DNA of 64,000 bases from Arcuatula senhousia. Lineage: Eukaryota > Mollusca > Bivalvia > Mytilida > Mytilidae. The notes under the pieces were generated by a model. That model did not search any database. It worked only from the letters and a program-made list of their open reading frames with translations, and was not told where the DNA came from. Below, piece after piece: positions 45,430-55,700 of the stretch; within the stretch, counting starts at the first letter, position 1; each line of letters opens with the position of its first letter. The DNA is taken from NCBI GenBank assembly GCA_963971305.1, contig OZ020306.1, positions 62,841,022 to 62,905,021 on the forward strand, written 5' to 3'. A program made the position numbers and the translations under genes.

Positions 45430-46130
45430 GAAAATAAGTGAATTTTTACAGATCTGAGCTAGGACTTAAGGGTTCAGAGCTAAAAGGGGCTAAAACGGAC
45501 TTCTCTTTTTTTTTCATGAAATTTATATTTTTCATCTTATTTTCATTTTGATTTTTTCATTGTTTTCCTTATGAACTTCTGCACTGATAGAGTCTCGAAG
45601 GATTTAACGTAGCTTGTACCGTTTCCGAGCTATTTGGGGCCAAAGTGGTGCTCAATCCCAAAAAACAAACTTTTTTATTTCTCGTCCAATTTCAAAGGTT
45701 TTTTTTTCTTTAAAGTCCTTATGAAATTTCCAACAGAGAATTTTAGCTAGGACTTGCAGTTTTTCCAACCTATTAAGGGCCAAAGTGGTGCTTTTTAGTA
45801 CTAATGAAATTTCTGTGTCCAGCAAATTACTGTGTCAAACATTTTATTGTGTCCACTTTAGAAGTGTGTCAACACTTGTCGATCATTGCGGTCATATCAT
45901 GGTGCACTCGGCCAAGCTCTTTATTCTTGTATGTCGTTCATGAATTCAAAAATGCTTCATCCAATTGAACTGAAATTTTAAAATTAGGCTGGTAATGTCT
46001 GGTTACCTTTTTTTTTCCAATTTTGCGATGTGTCCAGAGTTATGGGACTTTGATTTTTAAAAAAATGCCATATTTCTTGAATGTCGTACAGTAACTCAAA
46101 AATGCTTCATCTGATTAATCCGAAAATTTT
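45430..46130 (+). mobile_element. Family B 3' part plus 161-bp tandem, uninterrupted paralogue
   Basis: Same order as 35010-36500 but without the family F insert: GAGCTAGGACTTAAGGGTTC, the T-run AAAGGTTTTTTTTTCTTTA, GTCCAGCAAATTACTGTG, the end GCGGTCATATCATGG..GGCCAAGCTCTTTATTCTTG. The first 161-bp tandem unit follows. It is cut off at 46130 where the long inverted repeat starts. Confidence 0.75.
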
Positions 46131-48908
46131 AAAGAGAAAATATTCCTGCATGGGATGATATAGTTTTTTGACAGAGAGTTTTATTCCAAAGTACAGAAAT
46201 TTTGCTCTAAAAGTTGGGTAATTTTTGTTTTTATAGAAATCTACCGCAGAATTTTTCACTTCATGACGCAATTTCACGCCTACCAATCTCTCTCATTCAC
46301 CACCAAATGTGATGCAAAGAAATTAATGAGAGAGACATCCGGAGCTGAATGAGAGAGATACATTTTAGATCAATTAGAGGTAAGTGTGTAAATTAAAACC
46401 TCTTACTCAAATTGTTTTAAAAATCAGAGAATGCTATTCTGTGGCAAACTCATTTCTCTATACTATCACGTGAAATGACTGTTTCAAGTTTCAGTTATAC
46501 AATAAAACCTGAAATCGTCTTTCTGGAGACCTTAATTATCATGTTTACCTGAATCAGTCGACATTGCAAAAGCAATGCGGTGTCTGCCTTTTTGATTTTT
46601 CTCTATTTTCGGTATAACTTTACCATTTGCATCTCAATTTGTAAAAATAGAGGAAGAATACCTGGAGTGTTTTTTATAATATGGTTTTATTTTTCCAATG
46701 GTGTATATGATCAGTATTTTCAAATTTGCTCATTGATAAAGGTAACTTTTGCATGAATGGTGACTTGGCTTAGAACGGCATAGGCATGAATAAAAAACGG
46801 TCATAATACAAGACACAAATTCACTGTGGTCACCTCAAGTTTTTCAACAGGGTATCAAGCTCTGAATGACCCCGACAAGATTTAAAAAAAATATATATCG
46901 AACAGTATAACACATTAGTTTGTCACAACATCAACAAACATACAAAATAGAACTACTAAATGTACCCATGGCCAATATTTTCCTGCCTTTGAACTGGTGC
47001 ATATGCATGCGAGGGGTTAGACAGATGTGGCCTTTGGAAAAATAAATCCATACTATAAAAATTCGTTAAGGTTCCATGGAATCAGTGATAACATGTAACT
47101 CTTAATTTGTTGATCTTCAAAAACTGTCCTGAAGAAAAATGTTCCCCACCTCATAATACTTAATAAGAGTCTCTGATGACGGAAAGATTTACAACAGACT
47201 GTACCAGAATGTAAATTGACAAAAAATAAGTCTTATTATCAATCAATTTTGGAAAAATCTATATTGTTGTTAAATTTTGATAAAAACACTGTACTTTTAT
47301 CACTAAAAGCTTTGGTACTAGTTTCAGTTAGTTTCATGAAGGTTTGATATAAATATTGATAATTAAAAACTTTAACAATACACTACCCTTTAATGTGAAA
47401 TGCAAAAAAAAAATTAAAAAAAAACAAACCTAAGTCCATTTATCAGTACATTGTGGAAAAATAGATAAATATTTTTAGGTACAATTTCTTGATCATAAAG
47501 GTGCCTCGATCCAATTTAGAAGGAATTCCAAAGAGACATGCCGATAAAGTAAACGATGTTTAAAGAACTTTAACTACAGACTGAACCTAAATGTAATGTG
47601 CAAAAAACTTATTCCAATTACCAGTGAAATTCAGAAAGAAAATCTTTTTTTTTTCTCAAAATTTAGTTTTGAAACATGCTATATCTCTTGATCATGAAGA
47701 AGCTGCTATCCAAGTTTCAAATGATTTGATTAAGATTTGATGAAGTCATTGATGTTTGAATTTTTTTTTAACCATAGCGTGTACAAAATATGATGTGCAA
47801 CATACTGTCCATTTGCCAATAAAATTCAGAAAAAATAATAAAACTTTTTTTTCTCTCAAAATATTGTTATAGATAGTGTCTCCTCAACATAAAGTCACTG
47901 TCTAAATTTCAAATGATTTCATAATGATTTGATTAAGTTATTAATGTTTAAAGGAATTTAAACACAGGGTGTACCAGATGTTGATCATCACAACGCCGAC
48001 GACGACGACGAAATTAAGGAGCGCTACGTCTCGCCTTCATGATTTTTGTTGCAGGCGGGACGGACAAAAATTGCTCTTGGTAATCTTCCTCTATTTTGAT
48101 AAATTACATGAAAATGGTAACTTTATTATCAGAAAATAGAGAAAATCAAAAAGGCAGACATCGCATTGCTTTCGCAATGTCGACTGAACCAGGTAAACAT
48201 GATAATTAAGGTCCCCAGAAAGACAATTTCAGGTTTTGATGAATAACTGAAACTTGAAACAGTCATTTCACATGATAATTGTCGAACACTTTGATATAAG
48301 CATAAAGAAATTTGTTGTCCTCTCATGCACCACCACTTTTCTCCTGCATCACCACTAGTTCTCATGCATCACCACTAACTTCAAAGAATGATTGAGAGAA
48401 AACGGATAGAGTCTGACACTTGATATGACATGGTAGTGATACCTTGCTGGTAAACTTTCTACAACAGTGAAATTGGTAAGATAAGATTAGATTAACATTG
48501 ATTTCTGGACAATTGTTTGACTTTTTTTCTTGTATTTCCATTGACATGTTTGTAGGAGAAAACGTCTTACGTTGTCAGTTTTGTGTTTACATGCAAGCAA
48601 TGAATACCAACGTATAGAGAAATGAATTTGCCACAGAATAGCATTCTCTGATTTTTAAAACAAATTGAATAAGGGGTCTTAATTTACGTACTTACCTCTA
48701 ATTGATCTAAAATTTATCTCTCTCATTCAGCACCGGGTGTCTCTCTCATTAATTTCTTTGCATCACATTTGGTGGTGAATGAGAGAGATTGGTTGGCGTG
48801 AATTTGGGAACACTCTCTATTTTTCCCAAAAATATTTCATACTTTAAAATTATATGACTGAAAAGAGGAAACTTCGAGGCATCCTATGATATATTTTTCT
48901 TTAAATTT
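46131..48908. repeat. Large imperfect inverted repeat, 2.8 kb, arms about 540 and 830 bp
   Basis: The left arm (about 46131-46672) and right arm (about 48079-48908) are inverse copies. Examples are CCTTAATTATCATGTTTACC against GGTAAACATGATAATTAAGG, AATCAGAGAATGCTATTCTG against CAGAATAGCATTCTCTGATT, and CCAATCTCTCTCATTCACCA against TGGTGAATGAGAGAGATTGG. The right arm has an extra segment of about 330 bp (about 48280-48617) containing two or three GCATCACCACTA repeats. The 1.4-kb spacer holds a separate tandem-repeat element (46990-48065). A foldback transposon or a MITE family with long TIRs is possible; no target duplication or coding region was identified. Confidence 0.8.
46990..48065 (-). 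mobile_element. Pearl-like element with about 191-bp tandem core, minus orientation
   Basis: On the minus strand it starts near 48065 with TGTCCGTCCCGCCTGCAAC, GGCGAGACGTAGCGCTCC and TTTCGTCGTCGTCGTCGGCG. Core units follow at about 191-bp spacing (TGTACCAGAATGTAAATTGA at 47201; related phrases near 47577, 47772 and 47962). The far end is indistinct. It lies in the loop of the large inverted repeat. Confidence 0.6.
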
Positions 48909-49315
48909 AGTTGAATATTTAGTTCAAAAATATATAATGAAAAGTTCAGTTTTTGAACCCCAAAAATTTGATGTAAATTTCCGTTAGTGGGGTCACGTCA
49001 GTAAAACTAAAATCACACTGTAAATATTCTCACCTGCATAAATTGTATATGGTTACAAAGCCAATATTAAGAGCTTTATCCAGGTTAAATTTCATAATAG
49101 CAGTGTGGAATTTAACAGGTAAACTAACCAGTTAAAGTTACGCAATTTTCTTGATTTCTAGTATTCCGCCGCTCGTTAATCATCGATAACTTCAATTGTT
49201 TATTGGAAGGTTTCTTGACATTTTTACGACCTCTTTTCACAAGAAAACTACCCCTCATGCCTTTATTATTTTTCTAAAATTAGGATTTTATTGTTATGCG
49301 AAAGAAAATTTAATC

Positions 49316-49489
49316 TTGCAAATCAGTAATAAAATAGCATCAAAATTAAGAACATATCCATTTGATCAAGAAGGTAGAAATAAATATTTTAGCTTACTAA
49401 AAACATTTAAAAAAGCAGTTAAACACAAGAAAAATGATTATAGAAAAAAAGTTATGAATGAACTAGAAAACTCTTTTGAAAAAAAATAA
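49316..49489 (+). pseudogene. LINE EN-RT linker fragment, frameshifted from the RT frame
   Basis: The frame reads SKLRTYPFDQEGRNKYFSL, LKTFKKAVKHKKNDYRKK, VMNELENSFEKK and then stops at TAA. The basic, K/Y-rich order is typical of the linker between endonuclease and reverse transcriptase in LINE proteins. It runs into the RT frame if one base of the A-run at 49479-49486 is out of register, so a single indel separates the two. The 5' part of this open frame (49196-49315) does not look like LINE protein. Confidence 0.65.
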
Positions 49490-51734
49490 AGTAGACTACT
49501 GGAAAATGCTAAAAGATATGAAGAATGAAAAGACAATAGATAAGGATGATAATGAAGAAGTTTTTCATAATTTAAATGATTTAGAACATCATTTTAAAAA
49601 CCAAGGAGAAAGTAACAAAATAGATAAAGAATTTCAAAATAATATAGAAAGTAAATTAAAAGAAAGAATTAATAGTCTAGAGTTCCAAGAAATCACGGAT
49701 AAACCTTTTACAATAACAGAAGTTAAGAAAATAGTTAAAATTCTAAAGAAAAATAAAGCAAGTGGTCCAGATAGAATAGTAAATGAAGTTATAAAGCAGA
49801 GCAGTACTATCACAGCAAAAGCATATACTAAACTTTTTAATGTGATATTGAAGTCCGGTTATTACCCAAAATCATGGGAAGATTCATATATTATCCCAAT
49901 TCATAAGTCTGGAAATAGACATGACATGAATAATTATAGAGGAATTTCTCTAATGAATTGTCTCTCAAAGGTGTTTAGTGCACTTCTTAACTCAAGACTA
50001 ACTTGTCTAATGGAAAAAACATACAATAAAACACAATTTGGTTTTAGACCTAACCATCGAACTTCAGACAGCATATTCATTTTAAAATCTATAATAAATA
50101 AATACCTTCATAAAAATAAAAAGAAACTTTATGTGTGCTTCGTAGACTTCCAAAAAGCCTTTGACTCCATCTGGAGAGATGGTCTTTTATATAAACTTAC
50201 TAACTATGGAGTAGGAAAATATTTTTTAAAAGTTTTAGAAAGTCAATTTAAAGAGACAAGATGTGCTTTTAAACATAACAATTTGGTATCTAGATTTTTT
50301 TCAATTAACAAAGGAGTTCGACAAGGAGACAGTATTAGTCCTACACTATTTAATATTTTTATAAATGACTTAAGTGATATATTTAGTGAAGCTAGTTGTT
50401 CACCAGTCTCACTCCTAAAAAGTAAACTTGGATGTCTGCAATTTGCAGATGACCTGATTTTGATATCTGAAGACAAAGCAGGTATTCAAAAAAGTTTAAA
50501 CAATTTATCTAATTACTGCAGTAAATGGCAATTAACAGTGAATGTAAAGAAAACCAAAACAATGATTATACAAAATAAACCAGGAAAAATTATTGAATCT
50601 TTTGCAGAATATAATCAACAAAAACTTGAAAATGTCAAGGAATATAAATTTCTGGGATGCCTCATAGTAAACAATGGCAGTTTGGCCAAATGCACTATAG
50701 ATTTAGCTAAGAAAGCAAGAAAGGTTCTTTTTGCAATAAAATCGTATACTTCGAACTATGGTATATTACCTGTCAAAGTTTCATATAATATGTTTAAGCA
50801 GTTAGTTCAGCCTATTATGACATATAATGCTGAAATCTGTTTCATGGATAGCTATCTTCCCTTGTACAGAGCTCAAGCTCGGGGGTCAAAAAATAATGTG
50901 ATAATAGATGTCCTATCCTTCAAAGATAAAACCCAAATAGAAAAAGTACATCTCAATTTTATAAAAACTACTCTGGGAGTAAAAAAATGTACCACAAACT
51001 GTTTTTCAAGGGCAGAACTAGAAGCTCTCCCTGTTGAAAGTTTTATAAAAACCCAAGCTTTAGTCTATCTTTCTAGACTACACAATGAAAATTTAAATCC
51101 TCTTTTAAAGGAGGCATTTGAGTTAACTAAACAATTACATTCAGAAAAGGTGTTCTCCTGGTTTTCCTTTGTTTCAACTATTTTGGATGAAATAAACTCT
51201 AGCATTGAACAGTTTACAGAATGTAAAACTGTTAAGCAATCAAAAGCACTTAAAACTGAAATAAAAAATAAAATTGACTTCTATTATGAAAATTTAATTC
51301 AAAATAAGATTGAAAATCTTACAATTAATAATAAAAATTACTTGTATAAATTTATTAAATCTAAAATTGGATCACAGGAATTTTATCTTTCAAATACAAA
51401 CTATGAAATAAGACAACTTTTTTCAAAATTTAGACTATGCGATCATTTTCTTAACATAGAAACAGGTAGATATAAAAAAGTTGAAAGAAATAAACGAGTA
51501 TGTTTAAAATGTAATTTGGTAGAGGATGAGTGTCATTTCTTTTTTCATTGTAAGATATATGCACCAATCAGATCTCAATTAATCAACTATTTAAATAATA
51601 AATATAAAGATTTTAGTTTAAAACCTGAAATAGAAAAACTAAAAATTATTTTAAACCCCTCAACACCCGAAGAAGTTAAAATAATTGCCTCTTTCTTCAA
51701 ACAGGCATTAGAACTGAGGAAGGAAGAACATTAA
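49476..51734 (+). CDS. LINE reverse transcriptase ORF (752 codons, no endonuclease)
   Basis: This is the longest open frame in the window. It carries the RT finger/palm motifs in order: KASGPDRIVNEVIK (about residue 95), YPKSWEDSYIIPIHKSG, NYRGISLMNCLSKVF, QFGFRPNHRTSD, catalytic VDFQKAFDSIW with Asp 224, GVRQGDSISPTLFNIFINDL, catalytic FADD with Asp 325-326, and the thumb phrase EYKFLGCLI. Near residues 676-692 a CLKC..DECHFFFHC cluster forms the cysteine/histidine-rich tail seen in many LINE proteins. The enzyme copies its own RNA at a nicked target. No ATG is needed at 49476 because the frame is the continuation of an upstream ORF. With all RT residues present but no endonuclease it cannot move by itself. 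Its AT-rich codon use matches the region. Confidence 0.9.
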   Translation: MKKNKVDYWKMLKDMKNEKTIDKDDNEEVFHNLNDLEHHFKNQGESNKIDKEFQNNIESKLKERINSLEFQEITDKPFTITEVKKIVKILKKNKASGPDRIVNEVIKQSSTITAKAYTKLFNVILKSGYYPKSWEDSYIIPIHKSGNRHDMNNYRGISLMNCLSKVFSALLNSRLTCLMEKTYNKTQFGFRPNHRTSDSIFILKSIINKYLHKNKKKLYVCFVDFQKAFDSIWRDGLLYKLTNYGVGKYFLKVLESQFKETRCAFKHNNLVSRFFSINKGVRQGDSISPTLFNIFINDLSDIFSEASCSPVSLLKSKLGCLQFADDLILISEDKAGIQKSLNNLSNYCSKWQLTVNVKKTKTMIIQNKPGKIIESFAEYNQQKLENVKEYKFLGCLIVNNGSLAKCTIDLAKKARKVLFAIKSYTSNYGILPVKVSYNMFKQLVQPIMTYNAEICFMDSYLPLYRAQARGSKNNVIIDVLSFKDKTQIEKVHLNFIKTTLGVKKCTTNCFSRAELEALPVESFIKTQALVYLSRLHNENLNPLLKEAFELTKQLHSEKVFSWFSFVSTILDEINSSIEQFTECKTVKQSKALKTEIKNKIDFYYENLIQNKIENLTINNKNYLYKFIKSKIGSQEFYLSNTNYEIRQLFSKFRLCDHFLNIETGRYKKVERNKRVCLKCNLVEDECHFFFHCKIYAPIRSQLINYLNNKYKDFSLKPEIEKLKIILNPSTPEEVKIIASFFKQALELRKEEH

Positions 51735-51890
51735 TTATTGATGACTTTATTTTTAATGATAGTTCTACATGTATGTATTGTATTGAATGTGTTTTGTACT
51801 GTGAACTTTATATTGATGTCATGTGTGTATGTATTACTGCGACCCAAATATGGGCCAATAGTATTTGAATAAAGTTAATAGTAATAAATC

Positions 51891-52391
51891 AGCTTCCCTG
51901 CATAATTTTTAGAATAATTTTATGATGAGTAAATCAATAGTTATAGGTGAAAGTTTGAGACACGACGTAGAAAATTTACTGTTGTATCATAGAAATACTG
52001 AGAGATTCAAATCCCAATCGTTTTATATTGATCCCAGTTAAAATCAAATACTTAAAATATGCAGAATCCACATAGAGCCACAGATTAAAATGTCTTCAAC
52101 AATTTTAAATAAAATGTAAAACAGTCAATAAATTTTAAACATGACTTAAAATGAAAACAAATTCATGCAATGAGAGAAATAGAAGGAAACATAATGAATA
52201 TAGAATCAATATAAACATGCTCATATCAAATAAGAAATATAAATTACTTAAAATAATTATCAGCCATCATTGAACTTACGTACTATGGGGTTCATGGAAG
52301 TAGGAAATTTAATTTCAATGTTACAATAGACATATAATTTACATTTAAATATATTAAGTTCAAATCTGTATTTTGCCTTAAACGCATGAAA
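51891..52391. other. AT-rich spacer, nothing recognised
   Basis: Roughly 500 bp between the LINE tail and the PHD-like relic. No open frame or repeat boundary stands out. Confidence 0.4.
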
Positions 52392-52614
52392 CTACTTACA
52401 AGATTTACAGATCCAATACGTTTGTTTGGGCACACATTTCAGATGGACACATTTGCAGATGGTGCCACTCTAGACAGCAATCACATGCCAGAGTTTCCTT
52501 AACACCAAGTTTTTGTTTACAAGCAAAACAATTCCATTCATGATGCTCCTTATTCTGAATCATCAATTCTTTTAACAATAACCAGCCATCGTCAGTTAAG
52601 ATGTTTGCGTATTC
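52392..52614 (-). pseudogene. PHD-finger-like coding relic or exon, minus strand
   Basis: Minus-strand translation from 52614 gives EYANILTDDGWLLLKELM, IQNKEHHEWNCFACKQK, LGVKETLACDCCLEWHH, LQMC and a stop. A one-base shift further on gives WICKSC. The order C-x2-C, then C-x2-C-x4-H, C and finally W-x-C-x2-C is that of a PHD zinc finger, a domain that typically binds histone H3 tails and is also carried by some mobile-element genes. A GTAAGT sequence overlaps the end, so it could be an exon with a donor site, but the frame change favours a decayed copy. No other part of the gene was found nearby. Confidence 0.5.
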
Positions 52615-52750
52615 TTAGTGTGTTTGGCATTTTCATCTAAAATTTTGTAGGATACATGTCCATATAGTCACTAAACATCAGGCTAGTCTATCAATTGAAT
52701 GATTTTATATTTCGACATAATGATTTTTTTGGGTCAAAGTCAATGCACCA

Positions 52751-55700
52751 TTCACGGGAGGTATTTTATAGCTCAAACTAATACTTAGGGTGTCTACTAC
52801 ATGCTTGAATCTGTATTTATACTGAAATATGTGAACGTAAGCCAAGAAAATATTTAATCGACCCCTACCCCCAATTTGGATCGCCAGACGCCAATATTGA
52901 CCATACCTACCCCGGATATTTTCACCCTAGAGACAAAACTGAGCATGCCATTGGTCCATACAAGGTGTCATTTTTACCGTAAAAGCCTTGGTTAACGTTA
53001 AAATGTGTTTTCCAACATAAATAGGTGCCTCATTGAGCGAAAAACTCGAAAAACCATCATAAAAACCAATAAAACCAACATAAAGGCAAATATCAATTAT
53101 AGTAAAAATCTTCCCAAAGCACCGCCCAGACATGCCATTGAGGTTTTTTATAGCTCAAACTAATGCTTAGGGTGTCTACTACATGCCTGAATCTTTATTT
53201 ATACTGAAATATGTGAATGTAAGCCAAGAAAATATTTAATCGATCCTACCCCCAATTTGGATCGCCAGACGCCAATATTGACTATACCTACCTCGGATTT
53301 TTTTCACCCTAGAGACAAAACTGGGCCTGTCATTGGTCCATACAAGCTGTCATTTTTACCGTTAAGGCCTTGGCTAATTTTAACATGAGTTTTCCAACAT
53401 AAATATGTGCCTCATTAAGCGAAAAACACGAAAAACCATCATAAAAACCAAGAAAACCAACATAAAGGCAAATATCAATTATAATGAAAATCTTCCCCCA
53501 GCACCGCCCAGACATGCCATTGAGTTATATTATAGCTCAAACTAATGCTTAGGGTTTATACTACATGCCTAAAACTTTATTTATACTGAAATATGTGAAC
53601 ATAAGCCAAGAAAATATTTAATCGACCCCTAACCCCTACTCGGATCGACAGACGCCAATATTGACCGTGCCTACCGCGGATCGTTTCACCGTAGAGACAA
53701 AACTGAGCATGCCATTGGTCCATACAAGGTGTCATTTTACCGTTAATGCCTTGGCTTACTTTAACATGTGTTTTCCAACATAAATAGGTGCCTCATTAAG
53801 CGAAAAACACGAAAAACCATCATAAAAACCAAGACAACCAACATAAAGGCAAATATCAATTATAGTGAAAATCTTCCCCCAGCACCGCCCAGACATGCCA
53901 TTGAGGTATTTTATAGCTCAAACTAATGCTTAGTGTGTCTACTACATGCCAGAATCTTTATTTATGCTGAAATATGTGAACGTAAGACAAGAAAATATTT
54001 AATCGACCACACCCCCAATTTGGATCGCCAGACGCCAATATTGACCATACCTTCCCCAGATCTTTTCACCCTAAAGACAAAACTGAGCATGTCATTGGTC
54101 CTTACAAGCTGTCATTTTTACTGTTTAGGCATTGGCTAACTTTAACATGTATTTTCCAACATAAATAGGTGCCTCATTAAGCGAAAAACACGAAAAACCA
54201 TCATAAAAACCAAGAAAACCAACTTAAAGGCAAATATCAATTATAGTGAAAATCTTCCCCCCAGCACCGCCCAGGCATGCCATTGAGGTATATTATTGCT
54301 CAAACTTATGCTTAGGGTTTCTACTACATGCCTAAATTTTTATCTATACTGAAATATGTGAACATAAGCCAAGAAAATATTTAATCGACCCCTAACCCCT
54401 ATTCGGATCGACAGACGCAAATATTGACCGTGCCTACCCCGGATTGTTTTACCGTAGAGACAAAACTGAGCATGCCATTGGTCCATTCAAGGAGTCATTT
54501 TTACCGTTAAGGCCTTGGCTAACTTAAACATGTGTTTTCCAACTTAAATAGGTGCCTTATTAAGCGGAAAACACGAATAACCATCATAAAAACCAAAAAA
54601 AACAACATAAAGGCAAATGTCAATTATAGTGAAAATCTTCTCCCAGCACCGCCCAGACATGCCATTGAGGTATATTATAGCTCAAACTAATGCTTATGGT
54701 GTCCACTACATGCCTGAATCTTTATTTATACTGAAATATGTGAACGTAAGCCAAGAAGATATTTAATCGACCCCTACCCCCAATTTGGATCGCCAGACGC
54801 GAATATTGACCATACCTACCTCGGATCTTTTCTTCTTGCAGACAAAACTGGGCATGTCATTGGTCCATACAAGCTGTCATTTTAAACGTTAATGCCTTGG
54901 CTAACTTTAACATGTGTTTTCCAACATAAATAGGCGCCTCATTAACCGAAAAACACGAAAAACCATCATAAAAACCAAGAAAACAAACATAAAGGCAAAT
55001 ATCAATTATAGTGAAAATCTTCCCCCAGCACCACCCAGACATGCCATTGAGGTATTTTATAGCTCAAACTAATGCTTAAGGTGTCTACTACCTGCCTGAA
55101 ACTTTATTTATACTGAAATATGTGAACGTAAGCCAAGAAAATATTTAATTGACCCCTACCCCCTATTTGGATCGCCAGACGCCAATATTGATCATACCTA
55201 CCCCGGATCTTTTCACCCGAGAGACAAAACTGAGCATGCCATTGGTCCATACAAGGTGTCATTTTTACCGTAAAGGCCTTGGCTAACTTTAACATGTGTT
55301 TTCCAACATAAATATGTGCCTCATTAAGCGGGAAACACGAAAAACCATAATAAAAACCAAGAAAATCAACATAAAGGCAAATGTCACTTATAGTGAAAAT
55401 CTTCCCCCAGCACCTCCCAGACATGCCATTGAGGTATATTATAGCTTAAACTAATGCTTAGGGTGTCTACTACATGCCTGAATCTTTATTTATACTGAAA
55501 TATGTGAACGCAAGCCAAGAAAATATTTAATCTACCCCTTCCTCCAATTTGGATCGCCAGACGCCAATATTGACCATACCTACCTCGGATCTTTTCAACC
55601 TGGAGGCAAAACTGGGCATGTCATTGGTCCATACAAGCTGTCATTTTTACCGTTAATGCCCTGGCTAACTTTAACATGTGTTTTCCAACATAAATAGATG

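Larger units (their letters stand above)
49310..51890 (+). mobile_element. 5'-truncated non-LTR retrotransposon (LINE)
   Basis: The segment holds the end of the EN-RT linker (from about 49316), a long reverse transcriptase frame (49476-51734) and a short 3' UTR ending with AATAAA at 51868-51873 and a TAATAGTAATAA tail. The apurinic endonuclease domain expected upstream is absent, the usual result of incomplete reverse transcription at insertion. The exact 5' junction and target duplication were not located. The clade cannot be named safely from the motifs alone. Confidence 0.8.

Noticed and set aside
49196..49315. Start of the upstream LINE frame as real protein
   Set aside because: The codons before about 49316 do not resemble LINE linker sequence and begin at a TTG, so they probably belong to the flanking DNA.
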